This document shows positions 15,071-21,904 of a DNA stretch of 62,977 bases, piece by piece. Made by a program: the position numbers and the translations under genes. Source of the DNA: Candidatus Gottesmanbacteria bacterium (GTDB taxonomy: Bacteria > Patescibacteriota > Microgenomatia > JACOXO01); assembly GCA_016182365.1 (NCBI GenBank), contig JACOXO010000015.1, positions 1 to 62,977 of the forward strand, read 5' to 3'. How positions within the stretch are numbered: the stretch's first letter is position 1; the number at the start of each line of letters is the position of its first letter. The notes beneath the pieces were generated by a model. That model worked only from the letters and a program-made list of their open reading frames with translations. It was not told where the DNA came from and did no database searches.

Positions 15071-16054
15071 ATGCCACATCCTGAATTAGTATTTTATAAA
15101 CCAACTGACGATAGCGGTTCTTTAGGTCAAGGAGGCAATGAATTTCAACAACCATTTGAGAATAAACAACCTCAAAGAATATTGTTTACCAGGTCAATGT
15201 TTCCAGAGAATAGTATAGGATATACTGTCTTTCCCGATAATTTAGAAGGCAGAATGAGGTCAGAGGCAATTCTTGATAAACCTCTTTCCAGAATTTTTAG
15301 TCCCGATAATAAAGGAATTCCATTTTTAACCCAAGCTGGAATTTCTTCATTGGGGCAACTTTTATTAACAGAAACAGATAGTTTAGATTCTCTTCTTGAT
15401 CCAAGACATCAAAAAAATATAAGAAAAAGGTTAACAGAACATCTGCAACATTATAGTCTTACCTCTCATGCGCATCTATTACAAGATATTTTTGAAGGAC
15501 GTTCTAAGGATGAGGAAAGAAAACATCAGGAATATCCTGTGCCTTTCGAGAGAGAAAAAGAACTTGTTGATGGGGTTGAAGAACAAGTTCAAAAACTTAA
15601 AGAGCTTGAGACCGATATTATAACCCGTTACTATGGTCTCAAAACAGACGTACCACAAACATATGAAGAAATTAGACCCGAATATGGCCTTACTAAACAT
15701 ATGATTTCAATTAAAGTAAATCAGATTTTAAGAAGACTTCGTCATCCTTTTTTTTCCGTAGAACTGAGAAAATATAGATCTTTATCTCCACAATCAGTTG
15801 GTCGTCAGATTGGCGGACACATTTTTTATAAAGATATCCCTGAGGTTCCGAGGTATATTAGTACTGAATTATTATCCACAGCTACCTTAAATGAACTTCT
15901 AAGTAAGGCAGCTGATCCTTCAGAATTTCCTGATTTATTAAAAGACTTGTTTAAATTTCAACTTAGAAAAGATAGCCCTGATTTATCTAGGGAAACAGTT
16001 GAAGATATAAAAACCTTCATCGAGGATATGAAAACAGATAGAGGTACGGATTAG
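15071..16054 (+). CDS. Protein with alphaCTD-like HhH and sigma-region-4-like HTH
   Basis: In the 327 residues, about 85-130 (FLTQAGISSLGQLLL ... NIRKRLTEHL) resembles the helix-hairpin-helix of the RNA polymerase alpha C-terminal domain. Residues 175-225 (LKELETDIITRYYGL ... YEEIRPEYGLTKHMI ... QILRRLRHP) match the region-4 HTH of sigma70, including the 'RYGL' and 'LRHP' landmarks. Region 2 (the -10 reader) is missing. It may be a transcription regulator that recognises a -35-like sequence. A leader hairpin precedes it. Its stop overlaps the stop of the converging HAD pseudogene by 4 nt. Confidence 0.6.
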   Translation: MPHPELVFYKPTDDSGSLGQGGNEFQQPFENKQPQRILFTRSMFPENSIGYTVFPDNLEGRMRSEAILDKPLSRIFSPDNKGIPFLTQAGISSLGQLLLTETDSLDSLLDPRHQKNIRKRLTEHLQHYSLTSHAHLLQDIFEGRSKDEERKHQEYPVPFEREKELVDGVEEQVQKLKELETDIITRYYGLKTDVPQTYEEIRPEYGLTKHMISIKVNQILRRLRHPFFSVELRKYRSLSPQSVGRQIGGHIFYKDIPEVPRYISTELLSTATLNELLSKAADPSEFPDLLKDLFKFQLRKDSPDLSRETVEDIKTFIEDMKTDRGTD

Positions 16055-16872
16055 AAAGTTTGTAAATACCTGCCTAGTGCTTCTGGGGATTCCTGTCTAA
16101 TAGCATCAGCAGGAATATTAACAATACCAATTCCATCTCCTACAAAAATTTTCATGCCAACTGGTAAATCAAACATTGGAAGATCATTATAATCGTTTCC
16201 AGCAACCAGAGTTTCAGAAAGAGGAATATTTGTGATATCACTTATTTATACCACTCCAGTTCCTTTATTTACATTCTGATGATTTACTCCAACAAGCCTT
16301 CCGCTTGTAGAAGCATTAAGTCCGGCAGGTAATTCTTTAAGTAATTTTTCACTATCTACTGATGATAGAGGACGAATAATTATCATAGCTGGTTGATCAT
16401 CAATTGCTTGTTTCTCTAAAACTTGTAAAGTTGTACTTATTACATCTACATTATTTCCGAAATTTTGTTGCAAACCTGCAGCCTGTTTTTTATCAGGTGT
16501 CCAAACTACTCCATTTTTTTGAGGAGAATGTGGGAAATACCCTAAAAATGAAACTGTATCTATTGAAGCAATTCGCAAAACTTCTTGAATTTCTGATGTT
16601 GTTAAAGGGAAATAAACAAGATTTGAGCCGTCTTGTTTAACAATTCTTCCTCCGTTTTCTATTGCAAGTGGTGCGTTTGCTGAAATAATTCTTTCCCAAA
16701 AAGGGTGAAGATATTGGTGAATAAATGGTAAATTACCTCCAGATATAACCGATGTTAATACGTCCCGCGATCGAAGATTATCAAAACCTTCTAAAACACT
16801 ATGAGGTATTATACCTTCTTTATTACGTATGGTTCCTTAGATATCAAAAGCTCCCAATCGCACTCTTTCCAT
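16051..16872 (-). pseudogene. HAD-superfamily (Cof/IIB-type) phosphatase with two in-frame TAA codons
   Basis: The frame from ATG 16870-16872 to the TAA at 16051-16053 is continuous for 274 codons except for two TAA codons (16837-16839 and 16246-16248). Motif I reads FDI-stop-GT, so the second catalytic Asp of DxDGT is replaced by the stop. The C-terminal half retains NKGTGV ... ISDITNIPL ... VAGNDYNDLPMF, the class IIB motif III/IV. Everything else is conserved, so the damage is recent, or the sequence has errors. Downstream of the second stop the coding potential is still good. Read as a pseudogene of a sugar-phosphate or phosphoglycerate-type phosphatase. Confidence 0.75.
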
Positions 16873-16900
16873 ATCAAGAATTATATCATACCACAACGTA

Positions 16901-16928
16901 TTGACATATTAGGCTAAAGATGTAAAAT
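16901..16928 (+). promoter_or_regulatory. Sigma70-type promoter of the 16945 gene
   Basis: TTGACA (16901-16906) and TAAAAT (16923-16928) lie 16 nt apart and 16 nt before the ATG. Confidence 0.5.
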
Positions 16929-16944
16929 CGTAACAATTAAAACT

Positions 16945-17517
16945 ATGCCAGCAGAAACTTATAAAGTAATTGACTTTGCTGCCCATTTTAAAGTTATTCC
17001 TCCAGAACTTGTTAAAGCAAATGTTCAAGAAATAAAAAAAATATCTCATAACTCCCTTGTTCCTGGTGATTCTCGCTCTAGAGAAATAGGTGAGAACATT
17101 GCTGTTGCTGCTTTATGCGCTGGTGGAGTAGCTGAAGGTTTGTTGATCAATAATAATCTTGCTGTAATACCTGTGATATCTGTTAATAAACATAGATTAA
17201 TTGCTATCCCTAGGGAAAATGACAAATCTGTTCTTTTATGTGAGTTAAATTCAGATGTTTTATCAACTTTTAATCGTTGTAGGTTATCACAAGGAGGAGT
17301 TGTTGAGCCTGGTTATTTAAGTTTGCATGCAAAAAATTTTCGTTTTTCAGCTGAAGAAGAAGCGGGTATGTACGATTATAGAACTGCGCCAGTTTCAAGA
17401 TACGCGACTCAAGTTCATGCTATAGCAAGTCAAAATTCAGATAAAGATAATATATTACAAATAGAGAATTTTTTATTAAATATGTGGTTAAACATGACTA
17501 CTTTTCCAGGTCTATAA
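16945..17517 (+). CDS. Hypothetical protein (190 aa) converging on folA
   Basis: Compact alpha/beta protein with a glycine-rich hydrophobic stretch (AALCAGGVAEGLLINNNLAVIPVI) but no signal peptide. No motif recognised. Its last 20 nt overlap the 3' end of folA on the opposite strand, so the final residues (TTFPGL) share DNA with the dihydrofolate reductase C-terminus. It has its own promoter upstream. Confidence 0.55.
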   Translation: MPAETYKVIDFAAHFKVIPPELVKANVQEIKKISHNSLVPGDSRSREIGENIAVAALCAGGVAEGLLINNNLAVIPVISVNKHRLIAIPRENDKSVLLCELNSDVLSTFNRCRLSQGGVVEPGYLSLHAKNFRFSAEEEAGMYDYRTAPVSRYATQVHAIASQNSDKDNILQIENFLLNMWLNMTTFPGL

Positions 17518-17992
17518 AGACATAGTTTAAATCATTTTCAGTTATTTTTTCCTCATAAACTTTTTTAGTAAACTTAGAATAATCGGGGAAGCAGGCGTCT
17601 GCCTCAGGGTAGGATTTATCTATTATAGTTAGATATAATTTGTCAGCAATTGATATTGATTGCTGATAAATTTGCGCCCCACCAATAATAAAAATCTCTC
17701 CTTGCCTCGCCGAAACGGCAAATTCTATCGCTTTGTCAATTGATGGAAAAACATATGCTCCTGGGACTTTGTAGTCTTTATTTCTGGTTACTATTATATT
17801 GGTTCTGTGTCGTAACACACGCCCAATTGACTCAAATGTCTTTCGGCCCATTATTATTGGATGATTTCTGGTTTTGTCTCTAAACCGTTTCATGTCCCCT
17901 GGAAGGGACCATAGGAGTTTGTTATTCTTACCAAGCTCCCTGTTTTTCCCAATTGCTGCGATGATTGAAATAATAGTCTTATTCATATGCAA
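17498..17992 (-). CDS. folA: Dihydrofolate reductase
   Basis: Reduces dihydrofolate to tetrahydrofolate with NADPH; needed to recycle the cofactor used by thymidylate synthase (23844-24782). Family landmarks are IISIIAAIGKNRELGKNNKLLW at the N-terminus (substrate loop with LLWSLPGDMKRF), the NADPH site IIMGRKTFESIGR and the IFIIGGAQIYQQS segment. Length (164 aa, or 162 from the second Met) is normal. A GC-rich mini-palindrome (TGCC/GGCA) lies in the gene at about 17703-17719 and encodes part of SARQGE. Confidence 0.93.
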   Translation of the reverse strand: MHMNKTIISIIAAIGKNRELGKNNKLLWSLPGDMKRFRDKTRNHPIIMGRKTFESIGRVLRHRTNIIVTRNKDYKVPGAYVFPSIDKAIEFAVSARQGEIFIIGGAQIYQQSISIADKLYLTIIDKSYPEADACFPDYSKFTKKVYEEKITENDLNYVFIDLEK

Positions 17993-18002
17993 TGTTATAA
18001 TA

Positions 18003-18079
18003 GCATGAGATCAAAAGAACAAAAGATCAGTGGTTTATAAAGAGGTATAAATCAGTTCAACAGTTTGAACCGTTGAACC
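18003..18079. repeat. Short inverted and 8-nt-period repeats upstream of folA
   Basis: AGATCAAA, AGAACAAA, AGATCAGT (18008-18031) keep an 8-nt period. A palindrome GTTCAAC ... GTTGAAC with inner GTT/GAAC follows (about 18055-18078). It resembles, more weakly, the word arrays elsewhere in the window. Confidence 0.4.
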
Positions 18080-18085
18080 AGTAAT

Positions 18086-18301
18086 TTATTTTGGGACTAT
18101 TTTATCTACAACTTTGATAAATTGCTTTATTACTCCTACAACTCCTGTGATTAACCGCAGTTCTATATACGTTTTTACTCTATCACCAGTTGACATCAAA
18201 CCTAAATATTTGATAATTTCTCCATCATCAATATTTGTTCCTATGATACGGACTTTGTCATCTGGAGACAAGTTTTCCGGCCCTCCAATACGCTCTGGCA
18301 T
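18086..18301 (-). CDS. Small hypothetical protein (71 aa)
   Basis: Starts MPERIGGPENLSPDD and has a beta-like middle (KVRIIGTNIDDGEIIKYLG) and an amphipathic C-terminal helix (VVGVIKQFIKVVDKIVPK). The opposite-strand frame at 18114-18308 has a less protein-like composition and I take it as a shadow. Just upstream of the start is a small palindrome (GATAT/ATATC). No family recognised. Confidence 0.45.
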   Translation of the reverse strand: MPERIGGPENLSPDDKVRIIGTNIDDGEIIKYLGLMSTGDRVKTYIELRLITGVVGVIKQFIKVVDKIVPK

Positions 18302-18343
18302 GATATGAAGTATATCATTTAGTCTATTTATTTACAAAATTTT

Positions 18344-18372
18344 TTGACATCTGTGGCTAAAATCACTAAAAT
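18344..18372 (+). promoter_or_regulatory. Sigma70 promoter of the 18387 gene
   Basis: TTGACA (18344-18349), a 17-nt spacer and TAAAAT (18367-18372), with the ATG 14 nt downstream. Confidence 0.65.
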
Positions 18373-18386
18373 AACGGTTAAATTTT

Positions 18387-18965
18387 ATGGGACAGGTATT
18401 AGAAGCAAGAACAATAGAAAGAGGGCCAGATCCAAATCAGGTAGATCAGTTGAAAGTGGCAACTCAACTTCTTAGGAATATGGGCTTTTTTCTAAGTGAT
18501 TTTACTGGTAATACTTCTTCTTATTCAGAACTTACAATAGCACAAGAAGGAATACCTTATACTTCTATATATAACGAGCCTCCAATAGAGTCCACTTTAA
18601 GATTTAAAGCATCAAACGCATCTTCTGAACCATTCAAGTATGTGGTTGTAGACAAAAAGACAAGAGATGCTTCACCAAGTTATGGGAGTGTATTATATTA
18701 CGGTAGACAAGTTATAAAAATCCTTAAAGGTCATATTCATTTTGTTACACAAACCTGGCTTAGATTCTATCAAGATGTGGAGACTAATTTTGCAAGATTA
18801 GAGCTTCCTGAAAGTTTAATTGACACTCATGCTGTTGTTTTTGGTAGTAGTAGAGTAGTAGGTCTTGAATTTCGACCAAAAGTTCCTTCCAATCGAAATA
18901 TTCCTTCCACACAACATGGCAGGGTAACCTTAATTCCTCTTCCCGCCTCGCCTCGAACCACTTGA
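18387..18965 (+). CDS. Hypothetical protein (192 aa)
   Basis: Soluble protein, no signal peptide. A tyrosine-rich middle region (SVLYYGRQVIKILKGHIHFV) and a basic, proline-containing tail are visible; no known motif. It has its own consensus-like promoter. The TGA stop (18963-18965) lies inside the -35 box of the following toxin-antitoxin-like operon, so the two transcription units are packed together without a spacer. Confidence 0.55.
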   Translation: MGQVLEARTIERGPDPNQVDQLKVATQLLRNMGFFLSDFTGNTSSYSELTIAQEGIPYTSIYNEPPIESTLRFKASNASSEPFKYVVVDKKTRDASPSYGSVLYYGRQVIKILKGHIHFVTQTWLRFYQDVETNFARLELPESLIDTHAVVFGSSRVVGLEFRPKVPSNRNIPSTQHGRVTLIPLPASPRTT

Positions 18966-18990
18966 CTTTCGATGAATATCGAAATATAAT
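18962..18990 (+). promoter_or_regulatory. Promoter with operator palindrome in its spacer
   Basis: TTGACT (18962-18967), 17-nt spacer, TATAAT (18985-18990). The spacer is itself the inverted repeat TTCGAT-GAAT-ATCGAA, and a third ATCGAA half-site follows at 19009-19014, inside the gene. A repressor bound there would sit between the -35 and -10 boxes, as expected for autoregulation by the HTH protein encoded at 19000. The -10 ends 9 nt from ATG. Confidence 0.65.
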
Positions 18991-18999
18991 ACTTTTTAT

Positions 19000-19596
19000 A
19001 TGATGAAAATCGAAACAATTTATCATTACTTGCTATATTCAGCCTTGCAGGAGAAAAGGTTTAGCTTTACCCAACAGGAGTTAGCTAAAAGCTTTGATTA
19101 TTCCTTAAGTACGATAAGCCATGCTTTGAAAATACCAGAGGAGCTAGGAGCCATTAAAAAAACTTCAAAATTTTTTGTTTTGCAGGATTTTAAAAAACTT
19201 CTTTATTATTGGGCAACTGTCAGACGGTTTAAGAAAGATATTATATATCAAACTTACATTGATGCGCCTGTAGTTGAAATTGAGGGTTTGGTTCCGGCAG
19301 GGACTATTTATGCTTGTTATAGTGCAGGCAGAAGAATTTTAGAAGATGCCCCGGCAGATTATGCAAAGGTTTATTTTTACTTTGATAAAGAAAAAGTAGA
19401 AATAGTTAAAAATCGTTTTCCCGAAGTAAATAACAGAGAAGCAAACCTTTTTGTTATTGCGAAGTCTTTTGATATGGATAAATATGGTTTGATAACAACA
19501 ATTCCTCAAACATTTGTTGATATTTGGGGTCTTTCTGATTGGTATGGCCGGGATTTTATTTTAGCTTTGGAGGAGAAAATAGATGGACTATTATAA
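19000..19596 (+). CDS. Winged-helix regulator, likely antitoxin of a nucleotidyltransferase module
   Basis: The N-terminal 60 residues form a winged-helix HTH (FTQQELAKSFDYSLSTISHALKIPEELGAI), as in MarR or AbiEi-like regulators. The C-terminal 130 residues (ending LSDWYGRDFILALEEKIDGLL) resemble the C-terminal domain of AbiEi-type antitoxins, but I am not certain. It overlaps the nucleotidyltransferase gene by 14 nt. The palindromic operator in its promoter suggests autoregulation. Taken together a type IV-like (AbiE/MNT-HEPN-like) toxin-antitoxin pair is likely. Confidence 0.65.
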   Translation: MMKIETIYHYLLYSALQEKRFSFTQQELAKSFDYSLSTISHALKIPEELGAIKKTSKFFVLQDFKKLLYYWATVRRFKKDIIYQTYIDAPVVEIEGLVPAGTIYACYSAGRRILEDAPADYAKVYFYFDKEKVEIVKNRFPEVNNREANLFVIAKSFDMDKYGLITTIPQTFVDIWGLSDWYGRDFILALEEKIDGLL

Positions 19597-20191
19597 CGAT
19601 TTAATTACTAAAAAAAGTTGGGAAGAGCTTTTAAGCCTGAAAAAACTCACCGATTTTATGCTGATTGGTGGTTGGGCAGTTTATTTATACACCAAAAGCC
19701 TAAAATCGAAAGATGTAGATATTATTGTTAATTTTGATAAGTTGGCCATTTTAAGAGAGAAATATGAAGTTACTAGAAATGAAAAATTAAAGAAATATGA
19801 AGCAAGAAAAGACGTTGTACAAATTGATGTTTATTGTCCTTATTATTCAAACATCGGTATTCCAGTTGAGGATTTATTAAAGCATGTAGAAAATATCGAA
19901 GGATTTTCTATTGTTAATATTAACTACTTAATGGCTTTAAAAATTTATACTTTAGCTCAAAGAGGAAGAAGGCCAAAGGGAAGAAAGGATTTAATAGATA
20001 TTATTTCTTTATTTCTAACAAATAGAATAGATTTTGTTTTAGTTAAAAAAATTTTAAAAACCTATAAATTAGAAAATCATTTACAGAATTTGGTAGTATT
20101 TTTAAAAGAAAACTTTGAGATTTTAGAGTTAGGATTAAACAGACACCAGTTTGCAAAAGTCAAAAAAGATATTTTAGGGAAGATTGGATAA
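19583..20191 (+). CDS. Polymerase-beta-fold nucleotidyltransferase, likely toxin
   Basis: The 202-residue protein has the nucleotidyltransferase core MLIGGWAVYLYTKSL followed by SKDVDIIV, that is GG(W) and the DxD metal-binding pair, and a third acidic residue in VQIDVYCPY. This fold is used by AbiEii/MenA-type toxins that modify tRNA. Its overlap with the HTH gene and shared promoter support a toxin-antitoxin pair. A housekeeping nucleotidyltransferase is less likely given the context. Confidence 0.7.
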   Translation: MDYYNDLITKKSWEELLSLKKLTDFMLIGGWAVYLYTKSLKSKDVDIIVNFDKLAILREKYEVTRNEKLKKYEARKDVVQIDVYCPYYSNIGIPVEDLLKHVENIEGFSIVNINYLMALKIYTLAQRGRRPKGRKDLIDIISLFLTNRIDFVLVKKILKTYKLENHLQNLVVFLKENFEILELGLNRHQFAKVKKDILGKIG

Positions 20192-20225
20192 AGTTTATCT
20201 CATAATTCTAGCATAGAGAATCGGT

Positions 20226-20231
20226 TATAAT
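20226..20231 (+). promoter_or_regulatory. -10 box giving a leaderless mRNA
   Basis: TATAAT ends 6 nt before the ATG at 20238, so the predicted first transcribed base is the A of the start codon. Confidence 0.55.
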
Positions 20232-20237
20232 TAGATT

Positions 20238-20987
20238 ATGCTTAAAAAGAAAATTATTCTTTCCGGCTACCGGGATTCAATTGCCCACAATCTCCATATT
20301 CCTCGGGAAAAAGATGATTTATTTGGAATTGATGATGTTGATTTTATGGAATTTTACTCCTTCCCAATTGAATATTATTTATCACTTGAAGGTTATAATA
20401 GAAACTGGGAAGTAGAAGAAGAAAAACATGCCCAGACTGATATAGTGGGTTATGAAATAAGGAAAGCATTCTATTTACTGCAAAACTGTAATCCAAATGT
20501 AATGCTTTTCTTGTATAACAAGCCAGAATACTACCAACATATTTCAAGAAGTGGTGAGTTACTTCTTAAAAATAGAGAGTTGTTTATAAGTAAACGTCGA
20601 ATTAAAGAAGCCTTTGTAGGTTATGCAAACGATCAACTTAATAGATTAATACATGGAGCTTTTAGAGGATACATGGGTGAAAAAAGGAAACGTATAGTTA
20701 AGGAGTATGGATATGATACCAAGAACGCTACTACGTTAATTAGGCTGTTAAGGCAGGGCAGAGAGTTTTTAGACATTGGAGAACTTAAAGTTTATAGAGA
20801 TGATGACCGTAAATTACTGCTTGATGTTAAGATGGGTAAATACTCTTTAGACAAGTTGCAGAAAATGGCTAAAGAAGAATTTTTAAAAGTTGAAGAAAGT
20901 TACAAAAATTCAAAACTTCCCATGGAAAACAATAAATCTAAAATTAATAATTTGCTAGTTAAAATTATCAGGATTGAAAATTCCTAG
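20238..20987 (+). CDS. Predicted nucleotidyltransferase (RlaP/PF10127-like)
   Basis: Resembles the RlaP-type predicted nucleotidyltransferases: residues 8-40 (SGYRDSIAHNLHIPREKDDLFGIDDVDF, in outline SGYRDS then DDLFGIDD) fit the active-site loop. The middle YEIRKAFYLLQNCNPNVMLFLY matches the family's 'E...K.L.L...GNPNVLE.L' signature. The C-terminus is helical and basic. The typical GS dipeptide is changed to SG, so activity is not assured. The substrate is unknown. It follows the nucleotidyltransferase toxin by 46 nt but has its own -10 box. Confidence 0.6.
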   Translation: MLKKKIILSGYRDSIAHNLHIPREKDDLFGIDDVDFMEFYSFPIEYYLSLEGYNRNWEVEEEKHAQTDIVGYEIRKAFYLLQNCNPNVMLFLYNKPEYYQHISRSGELLLKNRELFISKRRIKEAFVGYANDQLNRLIHGAFRGYMGEKRKRIVKEYGYDTKNATTLIRLLRQGREFLDIGELKVYRDDDRKLLLDVKMGKYSLDKLQKMAKEEFLKVEESYKNSKLPMENNKSKINNLLVKIIRIENS

Positions 20988-21018
20988 ATTTTTTGTGAAC
21001 TTGTTAGAGTTAATTTAC

Positions 21019-21231
21019 ATGCTTAATGTTGATAAAAACTGGTTTCTTATACTTTCAGAATTTTTTGTTAACTTAGCTGCTGGTTGGTTCGGAGCATTAT
21101 TGATTGTCCCAAACTTTACAGGAGTAAATTACCCATTCAATATTTTAATCTTGACAGGAGATAGTACCCTTTGTATAGTGAGCTTGCTGATCGGATTAAA
21201 ATTTAGAAAGTTAGCAAGGAGAAGAAAATGA
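21019..21231 (+). CDS. Small two-helix membrane protein (70 aa)
   Basis: From ATG 21019 the product has two hydrophobic helices (WFLILSEFFVNLAAGWFGALLIV and ILILTGDSTLCIVSLLIGL in outline) and a basic C-terminus (KFRKLARRRK). An upstream TTG (20974) would overlap the previous gene and is less likely. It overlaps the next small gene by 4 nt (ATGA), so the two probably act together in the membrane. Function unknown. Confidence 0.6.
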   Translation: MLNVDKNWFLILSEFFVNLAAGWFGALLIVPNFTGVNYPFNILILTGDSTLCIVSLLIGLKFRKLARRRK

Positions 21232-21362
21232 TTAATATATGGGATGCAAATGCCAGAGCAATTATTGCATTTAGTCTAGCCTTGATTGCTGGAGGAGTTA
21301 TTTATATTGCTTTTAAACTTTCTGGAAAAGACTCAAAGTCCTCAAAGAAACACCGCCGTTAA
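21228..21362 (+). CDS. Small membrane protein with Ser/Lys-rich tail (44 aa)
   Basis: ATG 21228 overlaps the preceding stop (ATGA) and follows AAGGAGAAG, a good Shine-Dalgarno. The 44-residue product begins MINIWDANARAIIAF, has one transmembrane helix (IIAFSLALIAGGVIYIAF) and ends in SGKDSKSSKKHRR. A very similar Ser/Lys-rich tail occurs in the small membrane protein at 51476. Function unknown. Confidence 0.6.
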   Translation: MINIWDANARAIIAFSLALIAGGVIYIAFKLSGKDSKSSKKHRR

Positions 21363-21370
21363 AACCTTTT

Positions 21371-21405
21371 ATAGACAAAAAGCTCCGATCGGAACAATTT
21401 GTCAA
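21371..21405. repeat. CCGATCGGA palindromic repeat (copy 1)
   Basis: ATAGACAAAAA, then TCCGATCGGA, then AATTTGTCAAT. A second copy at 49007-49042 has the same three blocks with only the two dinucleotides between them changed (32 of 36 bases identical). The outer GACAAA/TTTGTC and central TCCGATCGGA make it a nested palindrome. Confidence 0.7.
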
Positions 21406-21406
21406 T

Positions 21407-21430
21407 AGCCTCAAAAGGTCTGACCTTGCG
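21407..21430. repeat. Palindromic repeat AAGGTCTGACCTT (copy 3)
   Basis: CTCAAAAGGTCTGACCTTGCGAG matches the inverted copy at 10905-10930 at 18 of about 20 core bases and the copy at 9602 more loosely. It sits just upstream of the 21453 start. Confidence 0.6.
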
Positions 21431-21452
21431 AGGTCGAAATCTATATTATACA

Positions 21453-21875
21453 ATGTTTCAACTTATGAATCTTCCAGAAAATTTACAATCACCACTACCT
21501 GAAATTAAACCAATAAGTCAGTTAATCGAAGATGTTGTTCAAAGACACAGTGTTCAGGAAACCTTTGTTTATGAAGGTAAACATTTTGGATATTTTACTA
21601 TCCACGCTTGTGCTGATGTATTAAGTTCAGAAGTTGAAAGAGGAGTCAGTATTGATCAATTATTTTCAAACCTAACTAGCCAAACCTCTATAACTCCTTT
21701 AGATATCAATAAGAGATATGATTTAAGTTCCATTGAGGTTAGTACCTGGGAAGAATTTAAGATGACCATGAACGAGTTTATTCTAGATATGGAAGTTGAT
21801 ATAAAGTATCCCAGGTTAGTTATTGAAGATAACAGGAGAATGGATAAATGGGATCCAAAGGCTTTAGGTTATTAA
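21453..21875 (+). CDS. Small hypothetical protein upstream of the RelE-like-domain protein
   Basis: ATG 21453 follows a TATTAT box (about 21444-21449) by 3 nt. A TTG at 21399 would run through the palindromic repeat, so I reject it. The 140-residue product is acidic, with no recognised motif. It ends 30 nt before the 21905 start, in the same direction, so it may be a partner (possibly an immunity or antitoxin protein) of the downstream protein with the RelE-like C-terminus. That role is inference from position only. Confidence 0.55.
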   Translation: MFQLMNLPENLQSPLPEIKPISQLIEDVVQRHSVQETFVYEGKHFGYFTIHACADVLSSEVERGVSIDQLFSNLTSQTSITPLDINKRYDLSSIEVSTWEEFKMTMNEFILDMEVDIKYPRLVIEDNRRMDKWDPKALGY

Positions 21876-21894
21876 ATCTTAAAACCCTCCCCAC
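21875..21894 (-). repeat. Possible remnant of the thyA 3' end
   Basis: AATCTTAAAACCCTCCCCAC here is close to AATCTAAAACCCTCCCAC at the end of thyA (23841-23858), differing only by two single-base insertions. It lies just 5' of the inserted gene 21905-23842. The match is short, so the relationship is suggestive. Confidence 0.45.
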
Positions 21895-21904
21895 CTTTTT
21901 TAAT

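Noticed and set aside
16404-16640. Plus-strand frame of 78 residues inside the HAD pseudogene
   Set aside because: Antisense to conserved HAD sequence; no homology or promoter.
16837-16839. TAA recoded as an amino acid
   Set aside because: TAA is the ordinary stop for many genes here, including ndk and thyA neighbours, so general recoding is not supported.
18114-18308. Plus-strand frame of 64 residues
   Set aside because: Overlaps the 18086-18301 gene completely and has weaker composition.
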